Shown: positions 36,501 through 48,390 of the stretch, one piece after another
Numbering within the stretch: position 1 is the stretch's first letter
Layout: the number at the start of each line of letters is the position of its first letter
Assembly (NCBI RefSeq): GCF_029227915.1
Contig: NC_079886.1
Span: 496,001 to 560,000, forward strand
DNA from: Hydractinia symbiolongicarpus
Lineage: Eukaryota; Cnidaria; Hydrozoa; Anthoathecata; Hydractiniidae
Reading direction: 5' to 3'
DNA: 64,000 nt
Notes under the pieces: generated by a model
What the model saw: the letters and a program-made list of their open reading frames with translations, nothing else
The model's database searches: none
Told to the model about the DNA's origin: nothing
Made by a program: the position numbers and the translations under genes

Positions 36501-39200
36501 TCCCGTAAATCCCGTTCCCGGCCCGTATAGTCGAATGTGTATAAAGAAAGTACCCAGGGAGTAAACTCATTTCCCGAACGATTTTTTAAATTATTTTTTC
36601 ACCACTACAACGCATGAGACTTGTAGTTTTCAAAAATATTTTCATTTTTGATGAGACGCTGAATAAAAGAAGTTTAATCGCCGGCAAACGAAAACCCGAG
36701 ATTTCCCGTAAATCCCGTACTCGGCCCATATAGTCAAAAGTATACAAAAAAGTACCCAGGGAGTAAACTGATTTCCCGAATAAATTTTTAAATTATTTTT
36801 TGACCACTAAAACGCATGAGACTTGTAGTTTTCAAAAATGTTTTCATTTTTGATGAGACGCTGAATAAAAGAAGTTTAATCGCCGGCAAACGAAAACCTG
36901 CGATTTCCTGTAAATCCCGGGCTTGGCCCCTATAGTCGAATATATACAAAGAAAGTACCCAGGGAGTAAACTCATTTCCCGAACGATTTTTTAAATTATT
37001 TTTTCACCACTAAAACGCATGAGACTTGTAGTATTTAAAAATATTTTCATTTTTGATGAGACGCTGAATAAAAGAAGTTTAATCGCCGGCAAACGAAAAC
37101 CCGCGATTTCCCGTAAATCCCGTACTCGGCCCATATAGTCAAAAGTATACAAAAAAGTACCCAGTGAGTAAACTGATTTCCCGAATAAATTTTTAAATTA
37201 TTTTTTGACCACTAAAACGCATGAGACTTGTAGTTTTCAAAAATGTTTTCATTTTTGATGAGACGCTGAATAAAAGAAGTTTAATCGCCGGCAAACGAAA
37301 ACCTGCGATTTCCTGTAAATCCCGGGCTTGGCCCCTATAGTCGAATATATACAAAGAAAGTACCCAGGGAGTAAACTCATTTCCCGAACGATTTTTTAAA
37401 TTATTTTTTCACCACTAAAACGCATGAGACTTGTAGTTTTCAAAAATGTTTTCATTTTTGATGAGACGCTGAATAAAAGAAGTTTAAACGCGGGCAAACG
37501 AAAACCCGCGATTTCCTGTAAATCCTGGGCTTGGCCCCTATAGTCGAATGTATACAAAGAAAGTACCCTGTGAGTAAACTCATTTTCAGAACGATTTTTT
37601 AAATTATTTTTTCACCACTTAAACGCATGAGACTTGTAGTTTTCAAAAATATTTTCATTTTTGATGAGACGCTGAATAAAAGAAGTTTAATCGCCGGTAA
37701 ACGAAAACCCGCGCTTTCCCGTAAATCCCGGACTCGGCCCGCAGAGTCAAAAGTATACAAAGAAAGTACCCAGGGAGTAAATTCATTTCCCGAACGATTT
37801 TTCAAATTATTTTTTCACCACTAAAACGCATGAGACTTGTAGTTTTCAAAAATATTTTCATTTTTGATGAGACGCGGAATAAAAGAAGTTTAATCGCCGG
37901 CAAACGAAAACCCGCGCTTTCCCGTAAATCCCGTACTCGGCCCGTATAGTCAAAAGTATACAAAAAAAGTACCCAGGGAGTAAACTGATTTCCCGAACGA
38001 TTTTTTAAATTATTTTTTCACCACTACAACGCATGAGACTTGTAGTTTTCAAAAATATTTTCATTTTTGATGAGACGCTGAATAAAAGAAGTTTAATCGC
38101 CGGCAAACGAAAACCCGAGATTTCCCGAAAATCCCGTACTCGGCCCATATAGTCAAAAGTATACAAAAAAGTACCCAGGGAGTAAACTGATTTCCCGAAT
38201 AAATTTTTAAATTATTTTTTGACCACTAAAACGCATGAGACTTGTAGTTTTCAAAAATGTTTTCATTTTTGATGAGACGCTGAATAAAAGAAGTTTAATC
38301 GCCGGCAAACGAAAACCTGCGATTTCCTGTAAATCCCGGGCTTGGCCCCTATAGTCGAATATATACAAAGAAAGTACCCAGGGAGTAAACTCATTTCCCG
38401 AACGATTTTTTAAATTATTTTTTCACCACTAAAACGCATGAGACTTGTAGTATTTAAAAATATTTTCATTTTTGATGAGACGCTGAATAAAAGAAGTTTA
38501 ATCGCCGGCAAACGAAAACCCGCGATTTCCCGTAAATCCCGTACTCGGCCCATATAGTCAAAAGTATACAAAAAAGTACCCAGGGAGTAAACTGATTTCC
38601 CGAATAAATTTTTAAATTATTTTTTGACCACTAAAACGCATGAGACTTGTAGTTTTCAAAAATGTTTTCATTTTTGATGAGACGCTGAATAAAAGAAGTT
38701 TAATCGCCGGCAAACGAAAACCTGCGATTTCCTGTAAATCCCGGGCTTGGCCCCTATAGTCGAATATATACAAAGAAAGTACCCAGGGAGTAAACTCATT
38801 TCCCGAACGATTTTTTAAATTATTTTTTCACCACTAAAACGCATGAGACTTGTAGTATTTAAAAATGTTTTCATTTATGATGAGACGCTGAATAAAAGAA
38901 GTTTATTTGCCGGCAAACGAAAACCCGCGATTTCCCGTAAATCCCGTACTCGGCCCGTATAGTCAAAAGTATACAATAAAAGTACCCAGGGAGTAAACTG
39001 ATTTCCCGAATAAATTTTTAAATTATTTTTTCACCAATAAAACGCATGAGACTTGTAGTTTTCAAAAATGTTTTCATTTTTGATGAGACGCTGAATAAAA
39101 GAAGTTTAATCGCGGGCAAACGAAAACCCGCGATTTCCTGTAAATCCCGGGCTTGGCCCCTATAGTCGAATGTATACAAAGAAAGTACCCTGTGAGTAAA
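36501..39200 (+). repeat. 7-monomer displacement (1,419-bp offset) with CGAATATATAC subtype
   Basis: The CGAATATATACAAAG monomer lies at 36937, 37342, 38356 and 38761, so a pair 405 bp apart is repeated at an offset of 1,419 bp. Surrounding monomers (CACTACAACGC with CCCGAGATT, TTTTTTGACCAC, GTAGTATTTAAAAATATT) follow the same offset. Between the copies, at about 37.47-38.0 kb, lie CGCGGGCAAACG, CTTGGCCCC and CGCAGAGTC monomers. A TTTATGATGAG monomer with GTTTATTTGCC is near 38.87 kb. Confidence 0.75.
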
Positions 39201-40220
39201 CTCATTTTCAGAACGACTTTTTAAATTATTTTTTCACCACTTAAACGCATGAGACTTGTAGTTTTCAAAAATATTTTCATTTTTGATGAGACGCTGAATA
39301 AAAGAAGTTTAATCGCCGGCAAACGAAAACCCGCGCTTTCCCGTAAATCCCGGACTCGGCCCGCAGAGTCAAAAGTATACAAAGAAAGTACCCAGGGAGT
39401 AAATTCATTTCCCGAACGATTTTTTAAATTATTTTTTCACCACTAAAACGCATGAGACTTGTAGTTTTCAAAAATATTTTCATTTTTGATGAGACGCGGA
39501 ATAAAAGAAGTTTAATCGCCGGCAAACGAAAACCCGCGCTTTCCCGTAAATCCCGTACTCGGCCCGTATAGTCAAAAGTATACAAAAAAAGTACCCAGGG
39601 AGTAAACTGATTTCCCGACTGATTTTTTAAATTATTTTTTCACCACTAAAACGGACGAGACTTGTAGTTTTCAAAAATGTTTTCATTTTTGATGAGACGC
39701 TGAATAAAAGAAGTTTAATCGCCGGCAAACGAAAACCCGCGATTTCCTGTAAATCCCGGGCTTGGCCCCTATAGTCGAATGTATACAAAGAAAGTACCTT
39801 GTGGGTAAACTCATTTTCAGAACGATTTTTCAAATTATTTTTTCACCACTAAAACGCATGAGACTTGTAGTTTTCAAAAATGTTTTCATTTTTCATGAGA
39901 CGCTAAATAAAAGAAGTTTAATCGCCGGCAAACGAAAACCCGCGATTTCCTGTAAATCCCGAGCTTGGCCCCTATAGTCGAATGTATACAAAGAAAGTAC
40001 CTTGTGGGTAAACTCATTTTCAGAACGATTTTTCAAATTATTTTTTCACCACTAAAACGCATGAGACTTGTAGTTTTCAAAAATGTTTTCATTTTTGATG
40101 AGACGCTGAATAAAAGAAGTTTAATCGCCGGCAAACGAAAACCCGCGATTTCCTGTAAATCCCGAGCTTGGCCCCTATAGTCGAATGTATACAAAGAAAG
40201 TACCCTGTGAGTAAACTCAT
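39201..40220 (+). repeat. CGCAGAGTC and CTTGGCCCC monomer series
   Basis: Five monomers repeat the order seen at 19.5-20.2 and 28.2-28.9 kb: CGCAGAGTC, GACGCGGAAT, GACTGATTTT with ACGGACGAG, then two successive CTTGGCCCCTATAG with TACCTTGTGGG monomers (39.77 and 39.97 kb) that are almost alike, a single-monomer tandem duplication of 203 bp. The pair differs in TTTTTCATGAGACGCTAAAT against TTTTTGATGAGACGCTGAAT. Confidence 0.8.
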
Positions 40221-41440
40221 TTTCAGATCGATTTTTTAAATTATTTTTTCACCACTAAAACGCATGAGACTTGTAGCTTTCAAAAATGTTTTCATTTTTG
40301 ATAAGACACTGAATAAAAGAAGTTTAATCGCCGGCAAACGAAAACCCGCGATTTCCCGTAAATCCGGTACTCGGCCCGTATAGTCAAAAGTACACAAAGA
40401 ATGTACTCAAGGAGTAAACTCATTTCCCGAACGATTTTTTAAATTATTTTTTCACCACTAAAACGCAGGAGACTTGTAGTTTTCAAAAATGTTTTCATTT
40501 TTGATGAGACGCTAAATAAAAGAAGTTTAATCGCCGGCAAACGAAAACCCGCGATTTCCCGTAAATCCCGTACTCGGCCCGTATAGTCAAAAGTATACAA
40601 AGAAAGTACCCAGGGAGTAAACTCATTTCCCGAACAATTTTTTAAATTATTTTACACCACTAAAACGCATGAGACTTGTAGTATTTAAAAATGTTTTCAT
40701 TTTTGATGAGACGCTAAATAAAAGAAGTTTAATCGCCGGCAAACGAAAACCCGCAATTTCCCGTAAATCCCGTTCCCGGCCCGTATAGTTGAATGTATAT
40801 AAAGAAAGTACCCAGGGAGTAAACTCATTTCCCGAACGATTTTTTAAATTATTTTTTCACCACTAAAACGCATGAGACTTGTAGCTTTCAAAAATGTTTT
40901 CATTTTTGATAAGACACTGAATAAAAGAAGTTTAATCGCCGGCAAACGAAAACCCGCGATTTCCCGTAAATCCGGTACTTGGCCCGTATAGTCAAAGGTA
41001 TACAAAGAAAGTACTCAAGGAGTAAATTCATTTCCCGAACGATTTTTTAAATTATTTTTTCACCACTAAAACGCATGAGACTTGTAGTTTTCAAAAATGT
41101 TTTCATTTTTGATGAGACGCTAAATAAAAGAAGTTTAATCGCCGGCAAACGAAAACCCGCGATTTCCCGTAAATCCCGTACTCGGCCCGTATAGTCAAAA
41201 GTATACAAAGAAAGTACCCAGGGAGTAAACTCATTTCCCGAACAATTTTTTAAATTATTTTACACCAATTAAACGCATGAGACTTGTAGTTTTCAAAAAT
41301 ATTTTCATTTTTGATGAGACGCTGAATAAAAGAAGTTTAATCGCCCGCAAACGAAAACCCGCGATTTCCCGTAAATCCCGTACTCGGCCCATATAGTCAA
41401 AAGTATACAAAAAAAGTACCCAGGGAGTAAACAGATTTCC
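40221..41440 (+). repeat. GATAAGACACTG, ACGCAGGAG and GTTCCCGG monomer series
   Basis: About six monomers matching the 25.4-26.4-kb series and, in part, 52.2-52.8 kb: GTAGCTTTC, GATAAGACACTG (40.31 and 40.91 kb), ACGCAGGAG, TTATTTTACACC with GTAGTATTTAAAAATG, GTTCCCGGCCCG, and TTACACCAATTAAACG with TCGCCCGCAAACG. The TTTTACACC copies are 202 bp, one base shorter than usual. Nothing else is seen. Confidence 0.8.
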
Positions 41441-43000
41441 CAAATAAATTTTTAAATTATTTTTTCACCACTAAAACGCATGAGACTTGTAGTTTTCAAA
41501 AATGTTTTCATTTTTGATGAGACGCTGAATAAAAGAAGTTTAATCGCCGGCAAACGAAAACCCGCGATTTCCTGTAAATTCCGGGCTTGGCCCCTATAGT
41601 CGAATGTATACAAAGAAAGTACCCTGTGAGTAAACTCATTTTTAGAACGATTTTTCAAATTATTTTTTCACCACTAAAACGCATGAGACTTGTAGTTTTC
41701 AAAAATGTTTTCATTTTTGATGAGACGCTAAATAAAAGAAGTTTAATCGTCGGCAAACGAAAACCCGCGAGTTCTCGTAAATCCCGTACTCGGCCCGTAT
41801 AGTCAAAAGTATACAAAGAAAGTACCCAGGGAGTAAACTCATTTCCCGAACGATTTTTTAAATTATTTTTTCACCACTAAAACGCATGAGACTTGTAGTT
41901 TTCAAAAAAAATTTCAGTTTTGATGAGACGCTAAATAAAAGAAGTTTAATCGCCGGCAAACGAAAACCCGCGATTTCCCGTAAATCCCGTACTCGGCCCG
42001 TATAGTCAAAAGTATACAAAGAAAGTACCCAGGGAGTAAACTCATTTTCCGAACGATTTTTTAAATTATTTCTTCACCACTAAAACGCATGAGACTTGTA
42101 GTTTTCAAAAATGTTTTCATTTTTGATGAGACGCTAAATTGAAGAAGTTTAATTGCCGGCAAACGAAAACCCGCGATTTCCCGTAAATCCTGGACTCGGC
42201 CCGTATAGTCAAAAGTATACAAAGAAAGTACCCAGGGAGTAAATTCATTTCCCGAACGATTTTTTAAATTATTTTTTCACCACTAAAACGCATGACACTT
42301 GAAGTTTTCAAAAATATTCTCATTTTTGATGAGACGCTGACTAAAAGAAGTTTAATCGCCGGCAAACGAAAACCCGCGATTTCCTGTAAATCCCGGGCTT
42401 GGCCCCTATAGTCGAATGCATACAAAGAAAGTACCCTGTGAGTAAACTCATTTTCAGAACGATTTTTTAAATTATTTTTCACCACAAAAACGCATGAGAC
42501 TTGTAGCTTTCAAAAATGTTTTCATTTTTGATAAGACGCTGAATAAAAGAAGTTTAATCGCCGGCAAACGAAAACTCGCGATTTCCCGTAAATCCGGTAC
42601 TCGGCCCGTATAGTCAAAAGTATACAAAGAAAATACTCAAGGAGTAAACTCATTTCCCAAACGATTTTTTAAATTACTTTTTCACCACTAAAACGCATGA
42701 GACTTGTAGTTTTCAAAAATGTTTTCATTTTTGATGAGAGGCTAAATAAAAGAAGTTTAATCGCCGGCAAACGAAAACCCGCGATTTCCCGTAAATCCCG
42801 TACTCGGCCCGTATAGTCAAAAGTATACAAAGAAAGTACCCAGGGAGTAAACTCATTTCCCGAACGATTTTTTAAATTATTTTTTCACCACTAAAGCGCA
42901 TGAGACTTGTAGTAATTAAAAATGTTTTCATTTTTGATGAGACGCTAAATAAAAGAAGTTTAATCGCCGGCAAACGAAAACCCGCAATTTCCCGTAAATC
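41441..43000 (+). repeat. Block shared with 31.3-32.8 kb (offset ~10,141 bp)
   Basis: The order TCGTCGGCAAACG with GTTCTCGTAAATCC (41771 against 31630), CAAAAAAAATTTCAG, TATTTCTTCACC, GCTAAATTGAAGAAG, ATGACACTTGAAG (42291 against 32149), AAAACTCGCGATTTCC and GATGAGAGGCTAAAT is the same as at 31.4-32.6 kb, about 50 monomers away. A third version, rearranged, lies at 61.1-63.4 kb. This block has been carried over long distances inside the array rather than only duplicated next to itself. Confidence 0.75.
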
Positions 43001-44740
43001 CCGTTCCCGGCCCGTATAGTCGAATGTATATAAAGCAAGTACCCAGGGGAGTAAACTCATTTCCCGAACGATTTTTTCAATTATTTTTTCACCAATAAAA
43101 CGCATGAGACTTGTAGTAATTAAAAATGTTTACATTTTTGATGAGACGCTAAATAAAAGAAGTTTAATCGCCAGCAAACGAAAACCTGCAATTTCCCGTA
43201 AATCCCGTTCCCGGCCCGTATAGTCGAATGTGTATAAAGAAAGTACCCAGGGAGTAAACTCATTTCCCGAACGATTTTTTAAATTATTTTTTCACCACTA
43301 CAACGCATGAGACTTGTAGTTTTCAAAAATATTTTCATTTTTGATGAGACGCTGAATAAAAGAAGTTTAATCGCCGGCAAACGAAAACCCGAGATTTCCC
43401 GTAAATCCCGTACTCGGCCCATATAGTCAAAAGTATACAAAAAAGTACCCAGGGAGTAAACTGATTTCCCGAATAAATTTTTAAATTATTTTTTGACCAC
43501 TAAAACGCATGAGACTTGTAGTTTTCAAAAATGTTTTCATTTTTGATGAGACGCTGAATAAAAGAAGTTTAATCGCCGGCAAACGAAAACCTGCGATTTC
43601 CTGTAAATCCCGGGCTTGGCCCCTATAGTCGAATATATACAAAGAAAGTACCCAGGGAGTAAACTCATTTCCCGAACGATTTTTTAAATTATTTTTTCAC
43701 CACTAAAACGCATGAGACTTGTAGTATTTAAAAATATTTTCATGTTTGATGAGACGCTGAATAAAAGAAGTTTAATCGCCGGCAAACGAAAACCCGCGAT
43801 TTCCCGTAAATCCCGTACTCGGCCCATATAGTCAAAAGTATACAAAAAAGTACCCAGGGAGTAAACTGATTTCCCGAATAAATTTTTAAATTATTTTTTG
43901 ACCACTAAAACGCACGAGACTTGTAGTTTTCAAAAATGTTTTCATTTTTGATGAGACGCTGAATAAAAGAAGTTTAATCGCCGGCAAACGAAAACCTGCG
44001 ATTTCCTGTAAATCCCGGGCTTGGCCCCTATAGTCGAATATATACAAAAAAAGTACCCAGGGAGTAAACTCATTTCCCGAACGATTTTTTAAATTATTTT
44101 TTCACCACTAAAACGCATGAGACTTGTAGTATTTAAAAATGTTTTCATTTATGATGAGACGCTGAATAAAAGAAGTTTATTTGCCGGCAAACGAAAACCC
44201 GCGATTTCCCGTAAATCCCGTACTCGGCCCGTATAGTCAAAAGTATTCAATAAAAGTACCCAGGGAGTAAACTGATTTCCCGAATAAATTTTTAAATTAT
44301 TTTTTCACCAATAAAACGCAGGAGACTTGTAGTTTTCAAAAATGTTTTCATTTTTGATGAGACGCTGAATAAAAGAAGTTTAATCGCCGGCAAACGAAAA
44401 CCCGCGATTTCCTGTAAATCCCGGGCTTGGCACCTATAGTCGAATGTATACAAAGAAAGTACCCTGTGAGTAAACTCATTTTCAGAACGATTTTTTAAAT
44501 TATTTTTTCACCACTTAAACGCATGAGACTTGTAGTTTTCAAAAATATTTTCATTTTTGATGAGACGCTGAATAAAAGAAGTTTAATCGCCGGCAAACGA
44601 AAACCCGCGATTTCCTGTAAATCCCGGGCTGGACCACTATAGTCGAATATATACAAAGAAAGTACCCAGGGAGTAAACTCATTTCCCGAACGATTTTTTA
44701 AATTATTTTTTCACCACTAAAACGCATGAGACTCTAAGTA
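43001..44740 (+). repeat. Block shared with 38.0-39.3 kb (offset 5,274 bp)
   Basis: After a 204-bp CCAGGGGAG monomer, the series CACTACAACGC with CCCGAGATT, TTTTTTGACCAC, CGAATATATAC (43630 and 44035 against 38356 and 38761), and TTTATGATGAG with GTTTATTTGCC matches 38.0-39.3 kb at a constant 5,274-bp offset (26 monomers). The monomer at about 44.73 kb has a private change, GAGACTCTAAGTATTTAAA, in place of GAGACTTGTAG. Confidence 0.8.
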
Positions 44741-47700
44741 TTTAAAAATGTTTTCATTTTTGATGAGACGCTAAATAAAAGAAGTTTAATCGCCGGCAAA
44801 CGAAAACCCGCAATTTCCCGTAAATCCCGTTCCCGGCCCGTATAGTCGAATGTATATAAAGAAAGTACCCAGGGAGTAAACTCATTTCCCGAACGATTTT
44901 TTAAATTATTTTTTCACCACTTAAACGTATGAGACTTGTAGTTTTCAAAAATATTTTCATTTTTGATGAGACGCTGAATAAAAAAAGTTTAATCGCCCGC
45001 AAACGAAAACCCGCGATTTCCCGTAAATCCCGTACTCGGCCCATATAGTCAAAAGTATACAAAAAAGTACCCAGGGAGTAAACTGATTTCCCGAATAAAT
45101 TTTTAAATTATTTTTTGACCACTAAAACGCATGAGACTTGTAGTTTTCAAAAATGTATTCATTTTTGATGAGACGCTGAATAAAAGAAGTTTAATCGCCG
45201 GCAAACAAAAACCCGCGATTTCCTGTAAATCCCGGGCTTGGCCCCTATAGTCGAATCAACACAAAGAAAGTACCCAGGGAGTAAACTCATTTCCCGAACG
45301 ATTTTTTAAATTATTTTTTCACCACTAAAACGCATGAGACTTGTAGTTTTCAAAAATATTTTCATTTTTGATGAGACGCGGAATAAAAGAAGTTTAATCG
45401 CCGGCAAACGAAAACCCGCGCTTTCCCGTAAATCCCGTACTCGGCCCGTATAATCAAAAGTATACAAAAAAAGTACCCAGGGAGTAAACTGATTTCCCGA
45501 CTGATTTTTTAAATTATTTTTTCACCACTAAAACGGACGAGACTTGTAGTTTTCAAAAATGTTTTCATTTTTGATGAGACGCTGAATAAAAGAAGTTTAA
45601 TCGCCCGCAAACGAAAACCCGCGATTTCCTGTAAATCCCGGGCTTGGCCCCTATAGTCGAATGTATACAAAGAAAGTACCTTGTGGGTAAACTCATTTTC
45701 AGAACGATTTTTCAAATTATTTTTTCACCACTAAAACGCATGAGACTTGTAGTTTTCAAAAATGTTTTCATTTTTGATAAGACGCTGAATAAAAGAAGTT
45801 TAATCGCCGGCAAACGAAAACCTGCGATTTCCCGTAAATCCGGTACTCGGCCCGTATAGTCAAGAGTATACAAAGAAAGTACTCAAGGAGTAAACTCATT
45901 TCCCGAACGATTTTTTAAATTATTTTTTCACCACTAAAACGCATGAGACTTGTGGTTTTCAAAAATATTTTCATTTTTGATGAGACGCTGAATAAAAGAA
46001 GTTTAATCGCCGGCAAACGAAAACCCGCGATTTCCTGTAAATCCCGTACTCGGCCCGTATAGTCAAAAGTATACAAAGAAAGTACCCAGGGAATAAACTC
46101 ATTTCCCGAACGATTTCTTAAATTATTTTTTCACCACTAAAACGCATGAGACTTGTAGTATTTAAAAATGTTTTCATTTTTCATGAGACGCTAAATAAAA
46201 GAAGTTTAATCGCCGGCAAACGAAAACCCGCGATTTCCCGTAAATCCCGTACTCGGCCCATATAGTCAAAAGACTACAAAAAAGTACCCAGGGAGTAAAA
46301 TGATTTCCCGAATAAATTTTTAAATTATTTTTTCACCACTAAAACGCATGAGACTTATAGTTTTAAAAAATGTTTTCATTTTTGATGAGACGCTGGATAA
46401 AAGAAGTTTAATCGCCGGCAAACGAAAACCCGCGATTTCCTGTAAATCCCGAGCTTGGCCCCTATAGTCGAATGTATACAAAGAAAGTACCCTGTGAGTA
46501 AACTCATTTTCAGAACGATTTTTTAAATTATTTTTTCACCACTAAAACGCATGAGACTTGTAGTTTTCAAAAATGTATTCATTTTTGATGAGACGCTGAA
46601 TAAAAGAAGTTTAATCGCCGGCAAACAAAAACCCGCGATTTCCTGTAAATCCCGGGCTTGGCCCCTATAGTCGAATTAACACAAAGAAAGTACCCAGGGA
46701 GTAAACTCATTTCCCGAACGATTTTTTAAATTATTTTTTCACCACTAAAACGCATGAGACTTGTAGTTTTCAAAAATATTTTCATTTTTGATGAGACGCG
46801 GAATAAAAGAAGTTTAATCGCCGGCAAACGAAAACCCGCGCTTTCCCGTAAATCCCGTACTCGGCCCGTATAATCAAAAGTATACAAAAAAAGTACCCAG
46901 GGAGTAAACTGATTTCCCGACTGATTTTTTAAATTATTTTTTCACCACTAAAACGGACGAGACTTGTAGTTTTCAAAAATGTTTTCATTTTTGATGAGAC
47001 GCTGAATAAAAGAAGTTTAATCGCCCGCAAACGAAAACCCGCGATTTCCTGTAAATCCCGGGCTTGGCCCCTATAGTCGAATGTATACAAAGAAAGTACC
47101 TTGTGGGTAAACTCATTTTCAGAACGATTTTTCAAATTATTTTTTCAACACTAAAACGCATGAGACTTGTAGTTTTCAAAAATGTTTTCATTTTTGATAA
47201 GACGCTGAATAAAAGAAGTTTAATCGCCGGCAAACGAAAACCTGCGATTTCCCGTAAATCCGGTACTCGGCCCGTATAGTCAAGAGTATACAAAGAGAGT
47301 ACTCAAGGAGTAAACTCATTTCCCGAACGATTTTTTAAATTATTTTGTCACCACTAAAACGCATGAGACTTGTAGTTTTCAAAAATATTTTCATTTTTGA
47401 TGAGACGCTGAATAAAAGAAGTTTAATCGCCGGCAAACGAAAACCCGCGATTTCCTGTAAATCCCGTACTCGGCCCGTATAGTCAAAAGTATACAAAGAA
47501 AGTACCCAGGGAATAAACTCATTTCCCGAACGATTTTTTAAATTATTTTTTCACCATTAAAACGCATGAGACTTGTAGTATTTAAAAATGTTTTCATTTT
47601 TCCTGAGACGCTAAATAAAAGAAGTTTAATCGCCGGCAAACGAAAACCCGCGATTTCCCGTAAATCCCGTACTCGGCCCATATAGTCAAAAGACTACAAA

Positions 47701-48390
47701 AAAGTACCCAGGGAGTAAAATGATTTCCCGAATAAATTTTTAAATTATTTTTTCACCACTAAAACGCATGAGACTTATAGTTTTCAAAAATGTTTTCATT
47801 TTTGATGAGACGCTGGATAAAAGAAGTTTATTCGCCGGCAAACGAAAACCCGCGATTTCCTGTAAATCCCGAGCTTGGCCCCTATAGTCGAATGTATACA
47901 AAGAAAGTACCCTGTGAGTAAACTCATTTTCAGAACGATTTTTTAAATTATTTTTTCACCACTAAAACGCATGAGACTTGTAGCTTTCAAAAATGTTTTC
48001 ATTTTTGATAAGACGCTGAATAAAAGAAGTTTAATCGCCGGCAAACGAAAACCCGCGATTTCCCGTAAATCCGGTACTCGGCCCGTATAGTCAAAAGTAT
48101 ACAAAGAATGTACTCAAGGAGTAAACTCATTTCCCGAACGATTTTTTAAATTATTTTTTCACCACTAAAACGCAGGAGACTTGTAGTTTTCAAAAATGTT
48201 TTCATTTTTGATGAGACGCTAAATAAAAGAAGTTTAATCGCCGGCAAACGAAAACCCGCGATTTCCCGTAAATCCCGTACTCGGCCCGTATAGTCAAAAG
48301 TATACAAAGAAAGTACCCAGGGAGTAAACTCATTTCCCGAACAATTTTTTAAATTATTTTACACCACTAAAACGCATGAGACTTGTAGTA
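44741..48390 (+). repeat. Segmental duplication, left copy (3,650 bp, 18 monomers)
   Basis: This stretch is repeated immediately to the right at a constant 3,650-bp offset. Shared rare markers are CACTTAAACGTATGAG (44921 and 48571), GTCGAATCAACAC (45249 and 48899), TATAATCAAAAG, AAAAGACTACAAAAAAG, GTTTTAAAAAATG, TTTTGTCACCAC and GTTTATTCGCC. By eye I found one difference, CTTGTGGTTTTC near 45954 against CTTGTAGTTTTC near 49604. It contains two 1,420-bp 7-monomer units, about 45121-46540 and 46541-47960. Confidence 0.9.
45121..47960 (+). repeat. Two tandem 7-monomer higher-order units (1,420 bp each)
   Basis: Unit 1 (about 45121-46540) and unit 2 (about 46541-47960) begin at a monomer with AAAATGTATTCATTTTTG and follow the same order of seven subtypes: AACACAAAG, GACGCGG, ACGGACGAG, TACCTTGTGGG, CAAGAGTATAC, TTTTTCATGAG (or TTTTTCCTGAG in unit 2) and GACTTATAG. 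Unit-specific changes include GAATCAAC against GAATTAAC, TTCACCACT against TTCAACACT, and AGAAAGTACTC against AGAGAGTACTC. Both units are copied together in the 3,650-bp duplication. Confidence 0.85.
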
